From positions 35,844 to 99,843 of the forward strand of contig CACOJO010000005.1 of NCBI GenBank assembly GCA_902627595.1: a stretch of DNA of 64,000 nt, read 5' to 3'. The notes under the pieces were generated by a model. The model had not been told where the DNA came from and did no database searches. It saw only the letters and a program-made list of their open reading frames with translations. The number at the start of each line of letters is the position of its first letter. Within the stretch, counting starts at the first letter, position 1. The DNA comes from an uncultured SAR86 cluster bacterium (GTDB lineage: Bacteria; Pseudomonadota; Gammaproteobacteria; Magnimaribacterales; AG-339-G14). Positions 39,483-48,792 of this stretch are shown here, piece after piece. Both the position numbers and the translations under genes were made by a program.

Positions 39483-40567
39483 CTTTGATAGATTTATTTG
39501 CTGGATGTGGAGGTATATCAGAAGGTTTTTTAGGTGCAGGGTATAAAGTTATTTCTGCAGTAGAATTTGATAGAAGTATTGGAGAGACGTTAAAAAAAAA
39601 TCATCCAGAAACTAAAGTCTATATCGATGACATCATTAATGTGCAGACCAGAGACTTAATTTCTAATGATGACGATATTGATATTATTGCAGGTGGACCT
39701 CCTTGCCAAGGTTTTAGTATGGCTGGTAAGAGAATTAGAAATTCAGGCGCATTCCTCAATGATCCCAGAAATAATTTATTCAAAGAGTTTTTTAGAGTAG
39801 TTTCAGATTTGAGGCCAAAAATTTTTTTGATGGAAAATGTTCCTGGAATTTTAAATTTCCAAAATGGCCAAGTAAAAAAAAATATCTTAGACCTTTTTAA
39901 TGGAATAGGTTATGAAACTTCTTATAAAATTCTGCTTGCATCAGAGTATGGTGTGCCTCAATTAAGAAAGAGAGCATATTTTATAGGAAATAGGATTGGT
40001 CTCGACTCTGAGAAATTGTTCCCAAAAAAAACTCACGGAGAAAATTTAAAACATGTAGTTACTATCGAGGATGCTATTTTTGATCTTCCTTTTATTAATG
40101 CAGGCGAAGGAGATTTTCAAATGAATTATGATAAAAATGCCTCAACTGAATACCAAAAATCGATGCGAGGAAATAATAAATATATCTTTAATCATGTTTC
40201 TTCAAAACACGACGAAAAAATTATAAACATTATGAAAATGGTGAAAGAAGGAGAAGGTATGAAGGATCTTCCTGAAAGATATAGAACCAAGTCTGTTCAT
40301 AGTGGTGCATATGGCCGCATGTTAAGAACAGGTCCTGCATACACTATAACTACTAGATTTGATACGCCACCTGTCGGAAGAGTAACACATCCATTTCTCA
40401 ATAGATCAATTACAGCAAGAGAGGCTGCAAGATTACAATCGTTTAAGGATAACTTTATTTTTTATGGATCAAAAACTTCAATTGGCAAGCAAATAGGTAA
40501 CGCAGTTCCTCCAATACTAGCAAAAGCTATAGCAGATAAAATAAAAGCTCTTTTAAGTAATTGTTAA
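39461..40567 (+). CDS. C5-cytosine DNA methyltransferase
   Basis: LIDLFAGCGGISEGFLGAG, GGPPCQGFSMAG, FLMENVPG, ARLQSFKDNF, QIGNAVPP; overlaps previous ORF by 22 nt. Confidence 0.95.
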   Translation: MENKKSLTLIDLFAGCGGISEGFLGAGYKVISAVEFDRSIGETLKKNHPETKVYIDDIINVQTRDLISNDDDIDIIAGGPPCQGFSMAGKRIRNSGAFLNDPRNNLFKEFFRVVSDLRPKIFLMENVPGILNFQNGQVKKNILDLFNGIGYETSYKILLASEYGVPQLRKRAYFIGNRIGLDSEKLFPKKTHGENLKHVVTIEDAIFDLPFINAGEGDFQMNYDKNASTEYQKSMRGNNKYIFNHVSSKHDEKIINIMKMVKEGEGMKDLPERYRTKSVHSGAYGRMLRTGPAYTITTRFDTPPVGRVTHPFLNRSITAREAARLQSFKDNFIFYGSKTSIGKQIGNAVPPILAKAIADKIKALLSNC

Positions 40568-40571
40568 ATCA

Positions 40572-41579
40572 CTATTCCATAGTGATGGAAATTTTTCCAA
40601 AATGCTTATTATCAATCTGATGCTGAAAGGCGTTTGCCAATTCTGATAGATCAAAAGAGTCGCTTATAATGGGTTTGATCTTAGAATTTTCCAGATATTC
40701 AACCATGGCATTTTGTGATTGATGATTTGCCATCGCAATCCCACTAGTTCTGACTTGTTTCAGGAAAATTCGCGGTAAAACCAATTCATTTGCTGCAGGT
40801 CCACTCAATACACCGATCAAGGCAATATGGCCGCCAAGCTTTACTGCTCGAATGGATTCATTGAAAGTTTCTCCGCCACCAACTTCAACAACATGGTCGA
40901 CGCCTTCGTTATTTGTGAATTCCAAAACTTTTTCTCCCCATTTAGGATGTTCTTTGTAGTTAATGATCTCATCTGCTCCAAGAGCTTTTAATTTTTCAGC
41001 TTTTTCCTCAGATGAAGTTGTGGCTATGACTTTGGCACCCATTTCTTTAGCAAACTGTAGAGCAATAATTGAAACTCCTCCGGTTCCTTGAACCAAAACC
41101 GACTCGCCAGATTGCAACCTGCCTTCATCTACTAGAGCTCGCCAAGCTGTTAATCCTGCACAAGGAAGAGTAGCTGCTTCCTGCAAAGACCATTTCGAGG
41201 GCATTTTAGTTACCGCAGTTTCTTGGATGGCAATGTATTCGGTTGCATAACCATCTTGGTTATCGCCAATAAAACTTAACAACTCATAACGTGGTGGCCC
41301 ATCAATCCAATTCGGAAAACAAGCACTCATGACTTTATCTCCAACTTGCCAATTTTTAACTGCTGCACCAGTCTCAACTATCTCGCCTGCAGCATCACCA
41401 AGCAAAACACGTCCGTCATCGGTAGGAATCAATCCTAAGGCACACATCAAATCATGGTAGTTAAGGCTACTTGCATTAACTTTAATTAAAATTTCGTTTT
41501 CTTTTGGTTTAGGAATATCCAATTCATTAAGTTTGAATTTATCCAATCCCCCAGGTTTTGCCAGTTGCATTTGTCTCAT
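40572..41579 (-). CDS. Zinc-type alcohol dehydrogenase/quinone oxidoreductase (MDR family)
   Basis: KVNASSLNYHDLM, VLLGDAAGEIVETG, AATLPCAGLTAWRAL, VLVQGTGGVS. Confidence 0.9.
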   Translation of the reverse strand: MRQMQLAKPGGLDKFKLNELDIPKPKENEILIKVNASSLNYHDLMCALGLIPTDDGRVLLGDAAGEIVETGAAVKNWQVGDKVMSACFPNWIDGPPRYELLSFIGDNQDGYATEYIAIQETAVTKMPSKWSLQEAATLPCAGLTAWRALVDEGRLQSGESVLVQGTGGVSIIALQFAKEMGAKVIATTSSEEKAEKLKALGADEIINYKEHPKWGEKVLEFTNNEGVDHVVEVGGGETFNESIRAVKLGGHIALIGVLSGPAANELVLPRIFLKQVRTSGIAMANHQSQNAMVEYLENSKIKPIISDSFDLSELANAFQHQIDNKHFGKISITME

Positions 41580-41813
41580 AATCTATTCCTTATCAATTAG
41601 ATTTTTATTAGAACAAAAAAGTCCTTTTTTTAGAATGAAAACTAATGATTTAAAAAGAATAAAAAAATTTTTTTTTATAACTTTTATGAAATTAGTTATA
41701 ATTTTTTGTGAAATTTAGGCGAAATTGGCCTTCTATATCTAGTAAAAAAGCCTGTAAGTACTATACTTTGCGCGTTTTTGATCGATTGATAATATTTGAA
41801 ACAGCAAAATTTC

Positions 41814-41859
41814 AATTTGGGTGCAAAATTAAGCAATTTTGTTAATTTTTCACCAAATT
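41814..41859. repeat. Nested inverted repeats in long AT-rich intergenic region
   Basis: AATTTGGgTG ... CACCAAATT flanking CAAAATT-aagc-AATTTTG. Confidence 0.5.
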
Positions 41860-41998
41860 TGCTCTTTTTTGTGGTTGTATAATGCTTTCGATTTTAAAGG
41901 GAACTTATTTTAGAAATCTTCTTTTTTAAATGAACTTTTAGAAAATTAATCTCTCTAGTAAGTATCTTAATTAACCATCAGCTTAAAAGGAGTTAGCG

Positions 41999-42091
41999 AT
42001 GATAAATAGAGTGGTAACAGGAACTTTAGGATTTTGTTTTTGCCTCTCTTTTATACTTTATTTAGGAGTGATAGGAATTAATTTTTTCTAA
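41999..42091 (+). CDS. Small hydrophobic (single-TM) peptide, 30 aa
   Basis: MINRVVTGTLGFCFCLSFILYLGVIGINFF* preceded by SD aaaaggag; followed by a strong terminator. Confidence 0.5.
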   Translation: MINRVVTGTLGFCFCLSFILYLGVIGINFF

Positions 42092-42129
42092 TCCTGTAAA
42101 GCAATAAATTTATAAAGTTCTCCCCCCCT

Positions 42130-42162
42130 AATCCCCTTGCCTCGGCGAGGGGATTTCTTTTT
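42130..42162 (+). terminator. Strong intrinsic terminator
   Basis: AATCCCCTtGCCTCGGCgAGGGGATTTCTTTTT; GC-rich stem with C(CTCG)G tetraloop and T tract. Confidence 0.85.
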
Positions 42163-42187
42163 AAATAATAATAACTTAGAGTGTGGT

Positions 42188-42310
42188 ATGACTAAACAAT
42201 GTGAAGAATGTCAAAAAGAGCTGCCATTTAGTTATTTTTCAAAACAAAGAGGAGGGTTCATGGGTTTAAGAAGAGTGTGTAGATCTTGTGAACAAAAAAA
42301 CTTTTGTTGA
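42188..42310 (+). CDS. Zinc-ribbon microprotein (40 aa)
   Basis: MTKQCEECQKELPFSYFSKQRGGFMGLRRVCRSCEQKNFC*; CxxC...CxxC; stop TGA abuts the ATG of next gene. Confidence 0.6.
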   Translation: MTKQCEECQKELPFSYFSKQRGGFMGLRRVCRSCEQKNFC

Positions 42311-43708
42311 ATGAAGATGAGATATATATGGAAAAAATTAATCTTATATGTTTTTTGTATTTCAATATTTTCTTGTGGTGGCGGAGGAGGAGGAAATTCA
42401 TTACCTCAATCTGAAGTCGTATCTCAATCATTTAGTTGGCAAGTAGTAAGCCCAGAGTCTCAAGGTCTTGACAGTGACAAAGTTCAAGCTGCCATGAATT
42501 TAGCAATGGAGGACGGTAAGTTCTCTCAAGCAGCCATCATAATCAAAGATGGAAAAATAGTTGCGGAGCAATATAAAAGCATAGGCACTGCAGAAAAGAA
42601 TTTAATCCTTGGGTCAGGCTCAGCTTGGACTTCAGGCAGTGTCGATCTAGCATTTGGCTCCAAAGATGCCAACAGCTTAGTCACTAGTTGGTCCGTGGCA
42701 AAATCCTACACTAGCATCATTTTTGGTATAGCTCAGGATAAAGGTTATTTTACAAACGGTCTTGAAACTTCTGCAGCAACTTACCTAACTGAATGGGCAA
42801 ATGACTCAAGAAATACAATCACTTTGAAAAATCTTTTGGACATGCGTTCTGGATTGGAGCCTGCTTGCTATGACTCATCGAGCTCATCATGGACAATTTG
42901 TAATGCCGTTACTATAGGAAGTGGCGGAGGTCTGACGAGCGCGACAAATCAACTCATTGGTTGTATTAATAGAAATTTAGCAGCTACAGGACAAACACAT
43001 AATTGGTATCAAAGCGGAAGTGTTAATTTTGAAAGTGGTTATTTCGTTTATCAGAATTGCGACACAATGGTTTTGGGTGAAATTTTTTATCGAGCAGTTG
43101 GTCAGGATATAAAGACATTTGCTGATACTTATTTGTTTTCAAAATTAAACATAACTGCAGATTGGTGGCGAGACAATGTTGTCGGAGGCCAAGCTAACGG
43201 AAATTATTTATCCTATTGCTGCCTTGATATGACTGCACGGGATTTTGCCAAAGTAGCATTGCTTTTGGTTAACGATGGAATTTGGCAGGGAGAACAAGTT
43301 GTTCCTTTGAGTTATATTCAAGCCATTAAAAATATCACATCTACTTCTGTGGTAACTGAAGTGTTTGGTGGCGTTCAAAGTTATGGTCTTAAATTTTGGT
43401 CGTTGTATGGAGCCAGTAACTGTGGCGCTCAATCCAATCAAAAATGCGTACCTGACAATACTGTAATAACTCCAGTTGGATTTGATGGGCAATATATGTT
43501 GATGGATTTTGTGAATAAACTGATCATGATCAGGTTTAGTTTGTATGCTCCTGTAGAACAAGTTTCTTCAGATAAAAAAATGATTGAAGCTTTTCCCAAT
43601 GCTTCAAATTTCATAGTTACTGCTCCACTAGCTGCTACCGGCTCTAGTCCAAATCCTGTTGTTCGTTATTTTCCTGCAGCTAACTTTTGGTACAATCTCA
43701 ACAATTAA
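42311..43708 (+). CDS. Serine beta-lactamase-like hydrolase lipoprotein (class C family fold)
   Basis: Lipobox SIFSCGGG; SWSVAKSYTS (SxxK), LLDMRSGLE, YFVYQNCDTMVLG (YxN-like). Confidence 0.88.
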   Translation: MKMRYIWKKLILYVFCISIFSCGGGGGGNSLPQSEVVSQSFSWQVVSPESQGLDSDKVQAAMNLAMEDGKFSQAAIIIKDGKIVAEQYKSIGTAEKNLILGSGSAWTSGSVDLAFGSKDANSLVTSWSVAKSYTSIIFGIAQDKGYFTNGLETSAATYLTEWANDSRNTITLKNLLDMRSGLEPACYDSSSSSWTICNAVTIGSGGGLTSATNQLIGCINRNLAATGQTHNWYQSGSVNFESGYFVYQNCDTMVLGEIFYRAVGQDIKTFADTYLFSKLNITADWWRDNVVGGQANGNYLSYCCLDMTARDFAKVALLLVNDGIWQGEQVVPLSYIQAIKNITSTSVVTEVFGGVQSYGLKFWSLYGASNCGAQSNQKCVPDNTVITPVGFDGQYMLMDFVNKLIMIRFSLYAPVEQVSSDKKMIEAFPNASNFIVTAPLAATGSSPNPVVRYFPAANFWYNLNN

Positions 43709-45141
43709 GAAGAACAAGATATTTCTAATTTTTTACTCCAGTCAGGAGGCACTTTTGCGTAATCTTCAAAATTTACATTTTCTTCATAAGGTTTTTTTAG
43801 AACTTCAATTAAATTATAAAGCTTCGAAAAATCAGAATTCTCAGCGTCTTGAATGGCCTCTTGAGCGAGATAGTTTCTTAAGATAAATTTCGGATTGCTT
43901 TGCTCCATAATTTGTTTTCTATTTTCGGGAGTGTTTTTTTCGTCTTTTAAGCGCTCTTGATACTTTTCAAGCCAAAGTTTACCTTCTTGGTCTTCGAACA
44001 AATCATTATCTTCTTTAGATAGTTCTCTAAAAGTATTTGTATAATCCTTTTTATTTTTTTTCATCCAGGTAAGCAGCTCTTCAACCAGTTTAAGATCATT
44101 AGGTTTGATTTCCGATAAACCCAATTTTTTTCTAAAAATGTTAGTAAGCTCTTCATAAAATACTTTTTCGTAAGCATTAATTATTTCCTTGGTTCTTTCA
44201 ATTTCAATATGATCTTTAAGAGCTGCAGCTAGCGCATGACAGTTCCACAAACCTATGGAAGGTTGGTTATTGAAAGCATAGCGCCCTTGATGATCTGAAT
44301 GATTGCAAATAAATCCTGGATCGTAATCATCTAAAAAACCAAACGGACCGAAGTCAAAGGTCTCTCCTAATATTGACATATTATCTGTATTCATCACGCC
44401 GTGAGCAAAACCAAAAGCCTGCCATTTGGCAATGAGTCTCGCTGTAACATTAACTATTTCTTCGAATAAATCGGTATAGCTATCGCTCGCATTTTTCAGT
44501 TTGGGAAAATAATTGTCTATTACATGATCAAGCAAAATTGGAACGAATTCCGATTTCTTGTTGTGCATGAAATACTCGAAATGGCCAAAACGAATGTGAG
44601 TTTTTGCGACTCTCACCATCATTGCGCCAAATTCAGTTGTTTCCCGAAAAACCGGTTCGTCACTTCCAATCATAATCAACGATCGAGAGCTTGGAATTCC
44701 AAGATGATGCATTGCCTCGCCACATAAATATTCTCTGATTGTAGATCTCAAGACGGCGCGACCGTCACCAAACCTCGAGTAAGGTGTCTTTCCTGCCCCT
44801 TTAATATGTAAATCCATCAAGCCATGTTTGGTTTGGATTTGCCCCAGTAAAATACCTCTACCATCACCTAGTTGAGGAACCCAAGAACCAAACTGATGTC
44901 CGGCGTAAGCCATAGCCAAAGGAGTACTATTTTTGAAAGCTTTATTCCCATTTATGTAAAGCATCAAATCCTCAGGATTAAGATTTTTCGAAAAACCCAA
45001 TAATTCTGCAAGTTCTTCATTAAAATGAATTAGTTTTGGGTTATCAAATGGCGTCCATTCTTGTTTGTGAAAAAAATCTTCAGGTAAATCTGCAAATTGA
45101 TTTGAAAAATTTAAACTCTCTAGATCCTGCATATTTAACAA
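43705..45141 (-). CDS. selO: Protein adenylyltransferase SelO (YdiU/UPF0061)
   Basis: YAGHQFGSWVPQLGDGRGILLG, LHIKGAGKTPYSRFGDGRAVLRSTIREYL, GVMNTDNMSI, DYGP-like FDFGPFGFLDDYDP, C-terminal CSS. Confidence 0.95.
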   Translation of the reverse strand: MLNMQDLESLNFSNQFADLPEDFFHKQEWTPFDNPKLIHFNEELAELLGFSKNLNPEDLMLYINGNKAFKNSTPLAMAYAGHQFGSWVPQLGDGRGILLGQIQTKHGLMDLHIKGAGKTPYSRFGDGRAVLRSTIREYLCGEAMHHLGIPSSRSLIMIGSDEPVFRETTEFGAMMVRVAKTHIRFGHFEYFMHNKKSEFVPILLDHVIDNYFPKLKNASDSYTDLFEEIVNVTARLIAKWQAFGFAHGVMNTDNMSILGETFDFGPFGFLDDYDPGFICNHSDHQGRYAFNNQPSIGLWNCHALAAALKDHIEIERTKEIINAYEKVFYEELTNIFRKKLGLSEIKPNDLKLVEELLTWMKKNKKDYTNTFRELSKEDNDLFEDQEGKLWLEKYQERLKDEKNTPENRKQIMEQSNPKFILRNYLAQEAIQDAENSDFSKLYNLIEVLKKPYEENVNFEDYAKVPPDWSKKLEISCSS

Positions 45142-45163
45142 TTATATAGGTTAGAATTTATTT

Positions 45164-45853
45164 ATGATCAAAGATGAAAAGCTAAATTTAGACTTATATC
45201 TAAATCTTAATTCTGACCAGGCCCCAGAAGACTTTCATCACGTTGCCTTCAAAACCATTAACTATGAAGCGATGGTAGATTTTTATACAAAATTATTCAA
45301 TTGTGAGCCCTTATATAAAAGTGAAGAATTAACTTTTCTAGCATTTGATGAAGAGCATCATAGAATAGCAATAGCCAATACATCAGGAGTCTTTAAAAGA
45401 TTGGGTTTTATTCCTAAAACTATCATGCGTTTAAAAAACTGGATGAATCAATCTTTACCTTCAATTGTAGGCTTGGATCATATTTCATATAAATTAAATC
45501 CCATTGGAAAATGGTTTGATTTCTATCACAAAGCGAAAGAACAAGGACTTAAACCTTATTGGACCATCAATCATGGCTGGATTACTGGAATGTACTACAA
45601 AGATCCAGATGGAAATTTAGTAGAAATTTTTTTTGAGCACTGGCGAAATCAGGAAGAATTCAAGAAAAATATTTCTCCAGATTTTGCTGAGGAGCCTATC
45701 GGCACCAACATGGACATCGATGTTTTGTATAAGATGTTTAAAGAGGGCTCTTCCTTTGAGGAGTTAATTCAAAAAGGCAATACGGTTCCAGAAGGTAAGA
45801 AACCGATTGCAGGTATGGAAGCTGTTATGAATATGCGTAAGAAATATAAGTAG
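45164..45853 (+). CDS. VOC/glyoxalase family protein
   Basis: DFHHVAFKTINYEAMVDFYTKLF, GLDHISYKL, GMYYKDPDGNLVEIFFE. Confidence 0.88.
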   Translation: MIKDEKLNLDLYLNLNSDQAPEDFHHVAFKTINYEAMVDFYTKLFNCEPLYKSEELTFLAFDEEHHRIAIANTSGVFKRLGFIPKTIMRLKNWMNQSLPSIVGLDHISYKLNPIGKWFDFYHKAKEQGLKPYWTINHGWITGMYYKDPDGNLVEIFFEHWRNQEEFKKNISPDFAEEPIGTNMDIDVLYKMFKEGSSFEELIQKGNTVPEGKKPIAGMEAVMNMRKKYK

Positions 45854-45885
45854 CCTAGGCAAGAATAGCTAGGCTACTTGAGTTT
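45849..45885. terminator. Intrinsic terminator overlapping stop codon of VOC gene
   Basis: AGTAGCCTAG ... CTAGGCTACT perfect 10-bp inverted repeat then TTTTT. Confidence 0.8.
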
Positions 45886-46263
45886 TTATCTTACTTGAAA
45901 ACCGCTTCTAGAAACTTCTACTCTGCACTCACCGAAAGCTGTTTCAATTCCAGCCTCAGGTGTGGATCCTTTGGTAACTTCCTCAAAGTACCTGGTAAAT
46001 TCTGAAGCAAAATCAGGTAAGTCGGGTGCAGTTCCAATCCAATAAACATGGTTTAAAGTTCCCTCAGTCGCAAAGGTCGGCACCCAAATTTTGGCTCGAT
46101 AGTCATATCCTTTTTTTTGCATGACATTGTTGAAGTCATCTTTGATTTCAACCATTTCGTCTATGGTGCAATTACCAGTTGGCTCCATTTTTATTACGTC
46201 TTGATAATTAGCGAAGGCAAAGTTTGTTGCAACTAATGTAAATAAAATAAATAAATTTTTCAT
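45886..46263 (-). CDS. Hypothetical secreted protein
   Basis: 125-aa ORF with signal peptide; SD aaggagag upstream. Confidence 0.65.
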   Translation of the reverse strand: MKNLFILFTLVATNFAFANYQDVIKMEPTGNCTIDEMVEIKDDFNNVMQKKGYDYRAKIWVPTFATEGTLNHVYWIGTAPDLPDFASEFTRYFEEVTKGSTPEAGIETAFGECRVEVSRSGFQVR

Positions 46264-46349
46264 ATTTCTCTCCTTAAATATATTTAAAAAAAAATTTAAT
46301 CTTTGTTTCTTTCAATTATGATAGAAAATTAAATTTTTAGGAGAAAAAA

Positions 46350-46772
46350 ATGAAAAAAATTAGTTTGATTATTTTAACCGCGTTAATGTCTTTCAGTTTA
46401 TTTGGCTTAAAAGTCACAGCAGATGAGAAATTTACCTTATCTGGCAAAGTAACTTCTATTGCACTGACCGATCAAGGCGGCGTCATTAATGTCTCCAGTA
46501 AAGCTGGGCGTTACGGTAAGGTTTTTCTGACTTACAATCTAAAACGGGACAACCCCAATAATGATGCGCAAGGATCCTTTTCCGGAAGAGGTGTAGGCAT
46601 TAACGACGACGGTAATAGAAATGCTGGATCGCGCCAAGGCGTTTGGAAGAGAGAAGGGAACATCATAACTTTTCATTCTTTAGATGATGTCACCGATGGC
46701 AATAGAAACTTCTGTATTTCCAAGTTAAATCTTACCGATGAGACCTTGGAGATGACTTTCTACCCATTCTAA
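46350..46772 (+). CDS. Hypothetical secreted protein
   Basis: Signal peptide; SD taggagaaaaaaATG. Confidence 0.65.
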   Translation: MKKISLIILTALMSFSLFGLKVTADEKFTLSGKVTSIALTDQGGVINVSSKAGRYGKVFLTYNLKRDNPNNDAQGSFSGRGVGINDDGNRNAGSRQGVWKREGNIITFHSLDDVTDGNRNFCISKLNLTDETLEMTFYPF

Positions 46773-46780
46773 ATTTTTTG

Positions 46781-46805
46781 AGAGAGGGGGCTTTCCCCTC
46801 CCTCT
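46781..46805. terminator. Imperfect GC-rich convergent terminator
   Basis: AGAGGGGG-cttt-CCCCTCCCTCT with preceding A/T tracts. Confidence 0.6.
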
Positions 46806-47824
46806 TAAAATATTTTTTTAAAGTCGTCGCAAATTCTTTTCAAAGCATAGTCAACACCATCAACTAACATCATATTCACAAAACCGTGAATGTAACTGTC
46901 ATGAGTTCGATGATAAATCTCAACATTTGCTTGTCTCAGAGCTTGGGCATATTGATCACCCTCATCTCTAAGGGGATCAAAGCCTGCAGTGACCACAACA
47001 GCTGGCGGATGGTTTGAAAGATTATCTGCATACAGCGGCGAGACCAAGGGATCTTTGGCTAATTCTTTGTTTTCAAGGTATTGATCACGAAAGAATTCCA
47101 TTGAAGCTTTAGTCAAAAAGAAACCTTCTGCCATTTCATCCATAGAAGGATGTTGCAAAGTAAGATCGGTAACTGGATAGATTAGTAACTGTGCCTTTGG
47201 CATTGAAAGTTCTTCTTGTTGACGCTTTACACACAAGGCAGCAGACAAATTGCCCCCAGCACTATCACCTCCGACTGATACTCGATTTGGATTGATGCCT
47301 AAATCCAAAGCATTATCCTTAACCCAATTGAAAGCTGCTTCACAGTCAGCTAATGGAATGGGGAAAGGGTGTTCTGGAGCTAAACGATATTCTACTGAGA
47401 AGATTTTTGCCTTGAGTTCCTTGGCTAAAAATCCTGTAAAAGCTTCATGTGACTCAATGCTGCCAATTACCCAGCCACCTCCATGAAAATAAACGACTGC
47501 TGGATAGATATTTCCAATAGATTCAGGGGAATACTCTCTTACTTTTACCTCTGCTCCATTTGATTTGATAACGTGATCGGTGATTTTCACTCCTGATGGC
47601 ACTGGCAAAGAGATTAAACTTCTTCCTTCCTCAAACTCTTTTCGTAATTCCGCTGCAGGCTTGGTCGTATCCAGTTTTGCACCACTATCATTCATGACTT
47701 TCAATAAATATTGAAAACCAGGATCAAGCTTTCGATAACCTTTTTCAATCTGCTCTTTACCTGACCATCTGATCAGAATGCTTGCAGGTAATTTAAATAA
47801 AAGTTTGGCTAGAAATGTACGCAT
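46805..47824 (-). CDS. Alpha/beta hydrolase, HSL-family esterase
   Basis: VYFHGGGWVIGS, VGGDSAGGNLSAAL, TAGFDPLRDEG. Confidence 0.93.
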   Translation of the reverse strand: MRTFLAKLLFKLPASILIRWSGKEQIEKGYRKLDPGFQYLLKVMNDSGAKLDTTKPAAELRKEFEEGRSLISLPVPSGVKITDHVIKSNGAEVKVREYSPESIGNIYPAVVYFHGGGWVIGSIESHEAFTGFLAKELKAKIFSVEYRLAPEHPFPIPLADCEAAFNWVKDNALDLGINPNRVSVGGDSAGGNLSAALCVKRQQEELSMPKAQLLIYPVTDLTLQHPSMDEMAEGFFLTKASMEFFRDQYLENKELAKDPLVSPLYADNLSNHPPAVVVTAGFDPLRDEGDQYAQALRQANVEIYHRTHDSYIHGFVNMMLVDGVDYALKRICDDFKKIF

Positions 47825-47838
47825 ATGGACAGTTTAAT

Positions 47839-48306
47839 TCATTTTTGTTTACGCCACACCCAAGGCGCAATTGGATCTTTGGCTTGCCATAAGCCTAAGC
47901 TCTTAGCTCTAGCCTGATCTTGATAGTCATATAAAGATGAATCCTTAGCATACCTGTCGTAAACCCAAGCAAAACCAGATCTAATCATTAACTTATTTGC
48001 ATTCTCTCCGTCAGCATATATTTCTCCCAAAGTTCTGCCGTATCGATCTTCTCCTTGGGAGATGAGTGTTACATTTTTTTTATATAACAATTTATTTAAA
48101 AAAATTTTCGATTGGACGCCAAAGGGCTGATTCATTTCTGGCGCATCAATTTCTATCAAACGGACTTTTATTTCCTTGCCATTGGCTTCTGCTCGAATGG
48201 TATCACCATCGACTACTCGAATATTTTCTAAAGGAGTGTAAGCACTTAAGAAACTTACTGTGAGGCAAAGCGCAAGTAGATAAAAAGCTTTTAATAATTT
48301 AGTCAC
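47839..48306 (-). CDS. Secreted thermonuclease-like (SNase) protein
   Basis: VVDGDTIRAEANGKEIKVRLIEIDAPE, DRYGRTLGEIYADGENANKLMIRSGFAWVY, AKSLGLW. Confidence 0.9.
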   Translation of the reverse strand: MTKLLKAFYLLALCLTVSFLSAYTPLENIRVVDGDTIRAEANGKEIKVRLIEIDAPEMNQPFGVQSKIFLNKLLYKKNVTLISQGEDRYGRTLGEIYADGENANKLMIRSGFAWVYDRYAKDSSLYDYQDQARAKSLGLWQAKDPIAPWVWRKQK

Positions 48307-48772
48307 TTGGGACGAGCTTATTTTTATAAAGTCTTGTGGCTACCAAAAGATCGCTGTTGTATTCATGAATGGAAAAAATTTTGCCATCCTTGAACTTATA
48401 AACGAACACATACTTATTGTCATACTCACCATTGATACCTTCAGCATCACCTTCCATGATGACCGCAACACCATCGTCATCGGCAATCATATCGGTAGTC
48501 TTTAAAATTATGCCTGTTGGTAGTAATTTACCTACCACTTCAGGCAGCCAGTAATCAAAGTATGCTTCTCGATCGTAAGGAATATTTGATATTTCAGTAT
48601 TGCCCATAAAGACAAATTTAAAATCAGGATGAGTGAGAGTTTGTGCATCCAAAGGATTAGCAGATAGTGCCAGATCTAGAAAATCGCCTGCCATTTTTTT
48701 ATTGGCATTCACATTACTACTACAGGCGGTAAATATAATCGCTACGGCAAACAGATAAATAAATTGTTTCAT
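48299..48772 (-). CDS. SnoaL/NTF2-like lipoprotein
   Basis: Lipobox ITFACSS-like; NTF2-like DGVAVIMEGDAEG...YVFVYKFKDGKIFSIHEYNSD. Confidence 0.75.
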   Translation of the reverse strand: MKQFIYLFAVAIIFTACSSNVNANKKMAGDFLDLALSANPLDAQTLTHPDFKFVFMGNTEISNIPYDREAYFDYWLPEVVGKLLPTGIILKTTDMIADDDGVAVIMEGDAEGINGEYDNKYVFVYKFKDGKIFSIHEYNSDLLVATRLYKNKLVPSD

Positions 48773-48792
48773 TGAAAGTCTCCTAAAAAAAT

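Noticed and set aside
41533-41718. 61-aa ORF spanning the start of the quinone oxidoreductase
   Set aside because: Antisense to coding start and AT-rich low-complexity tail; no supporting signal.
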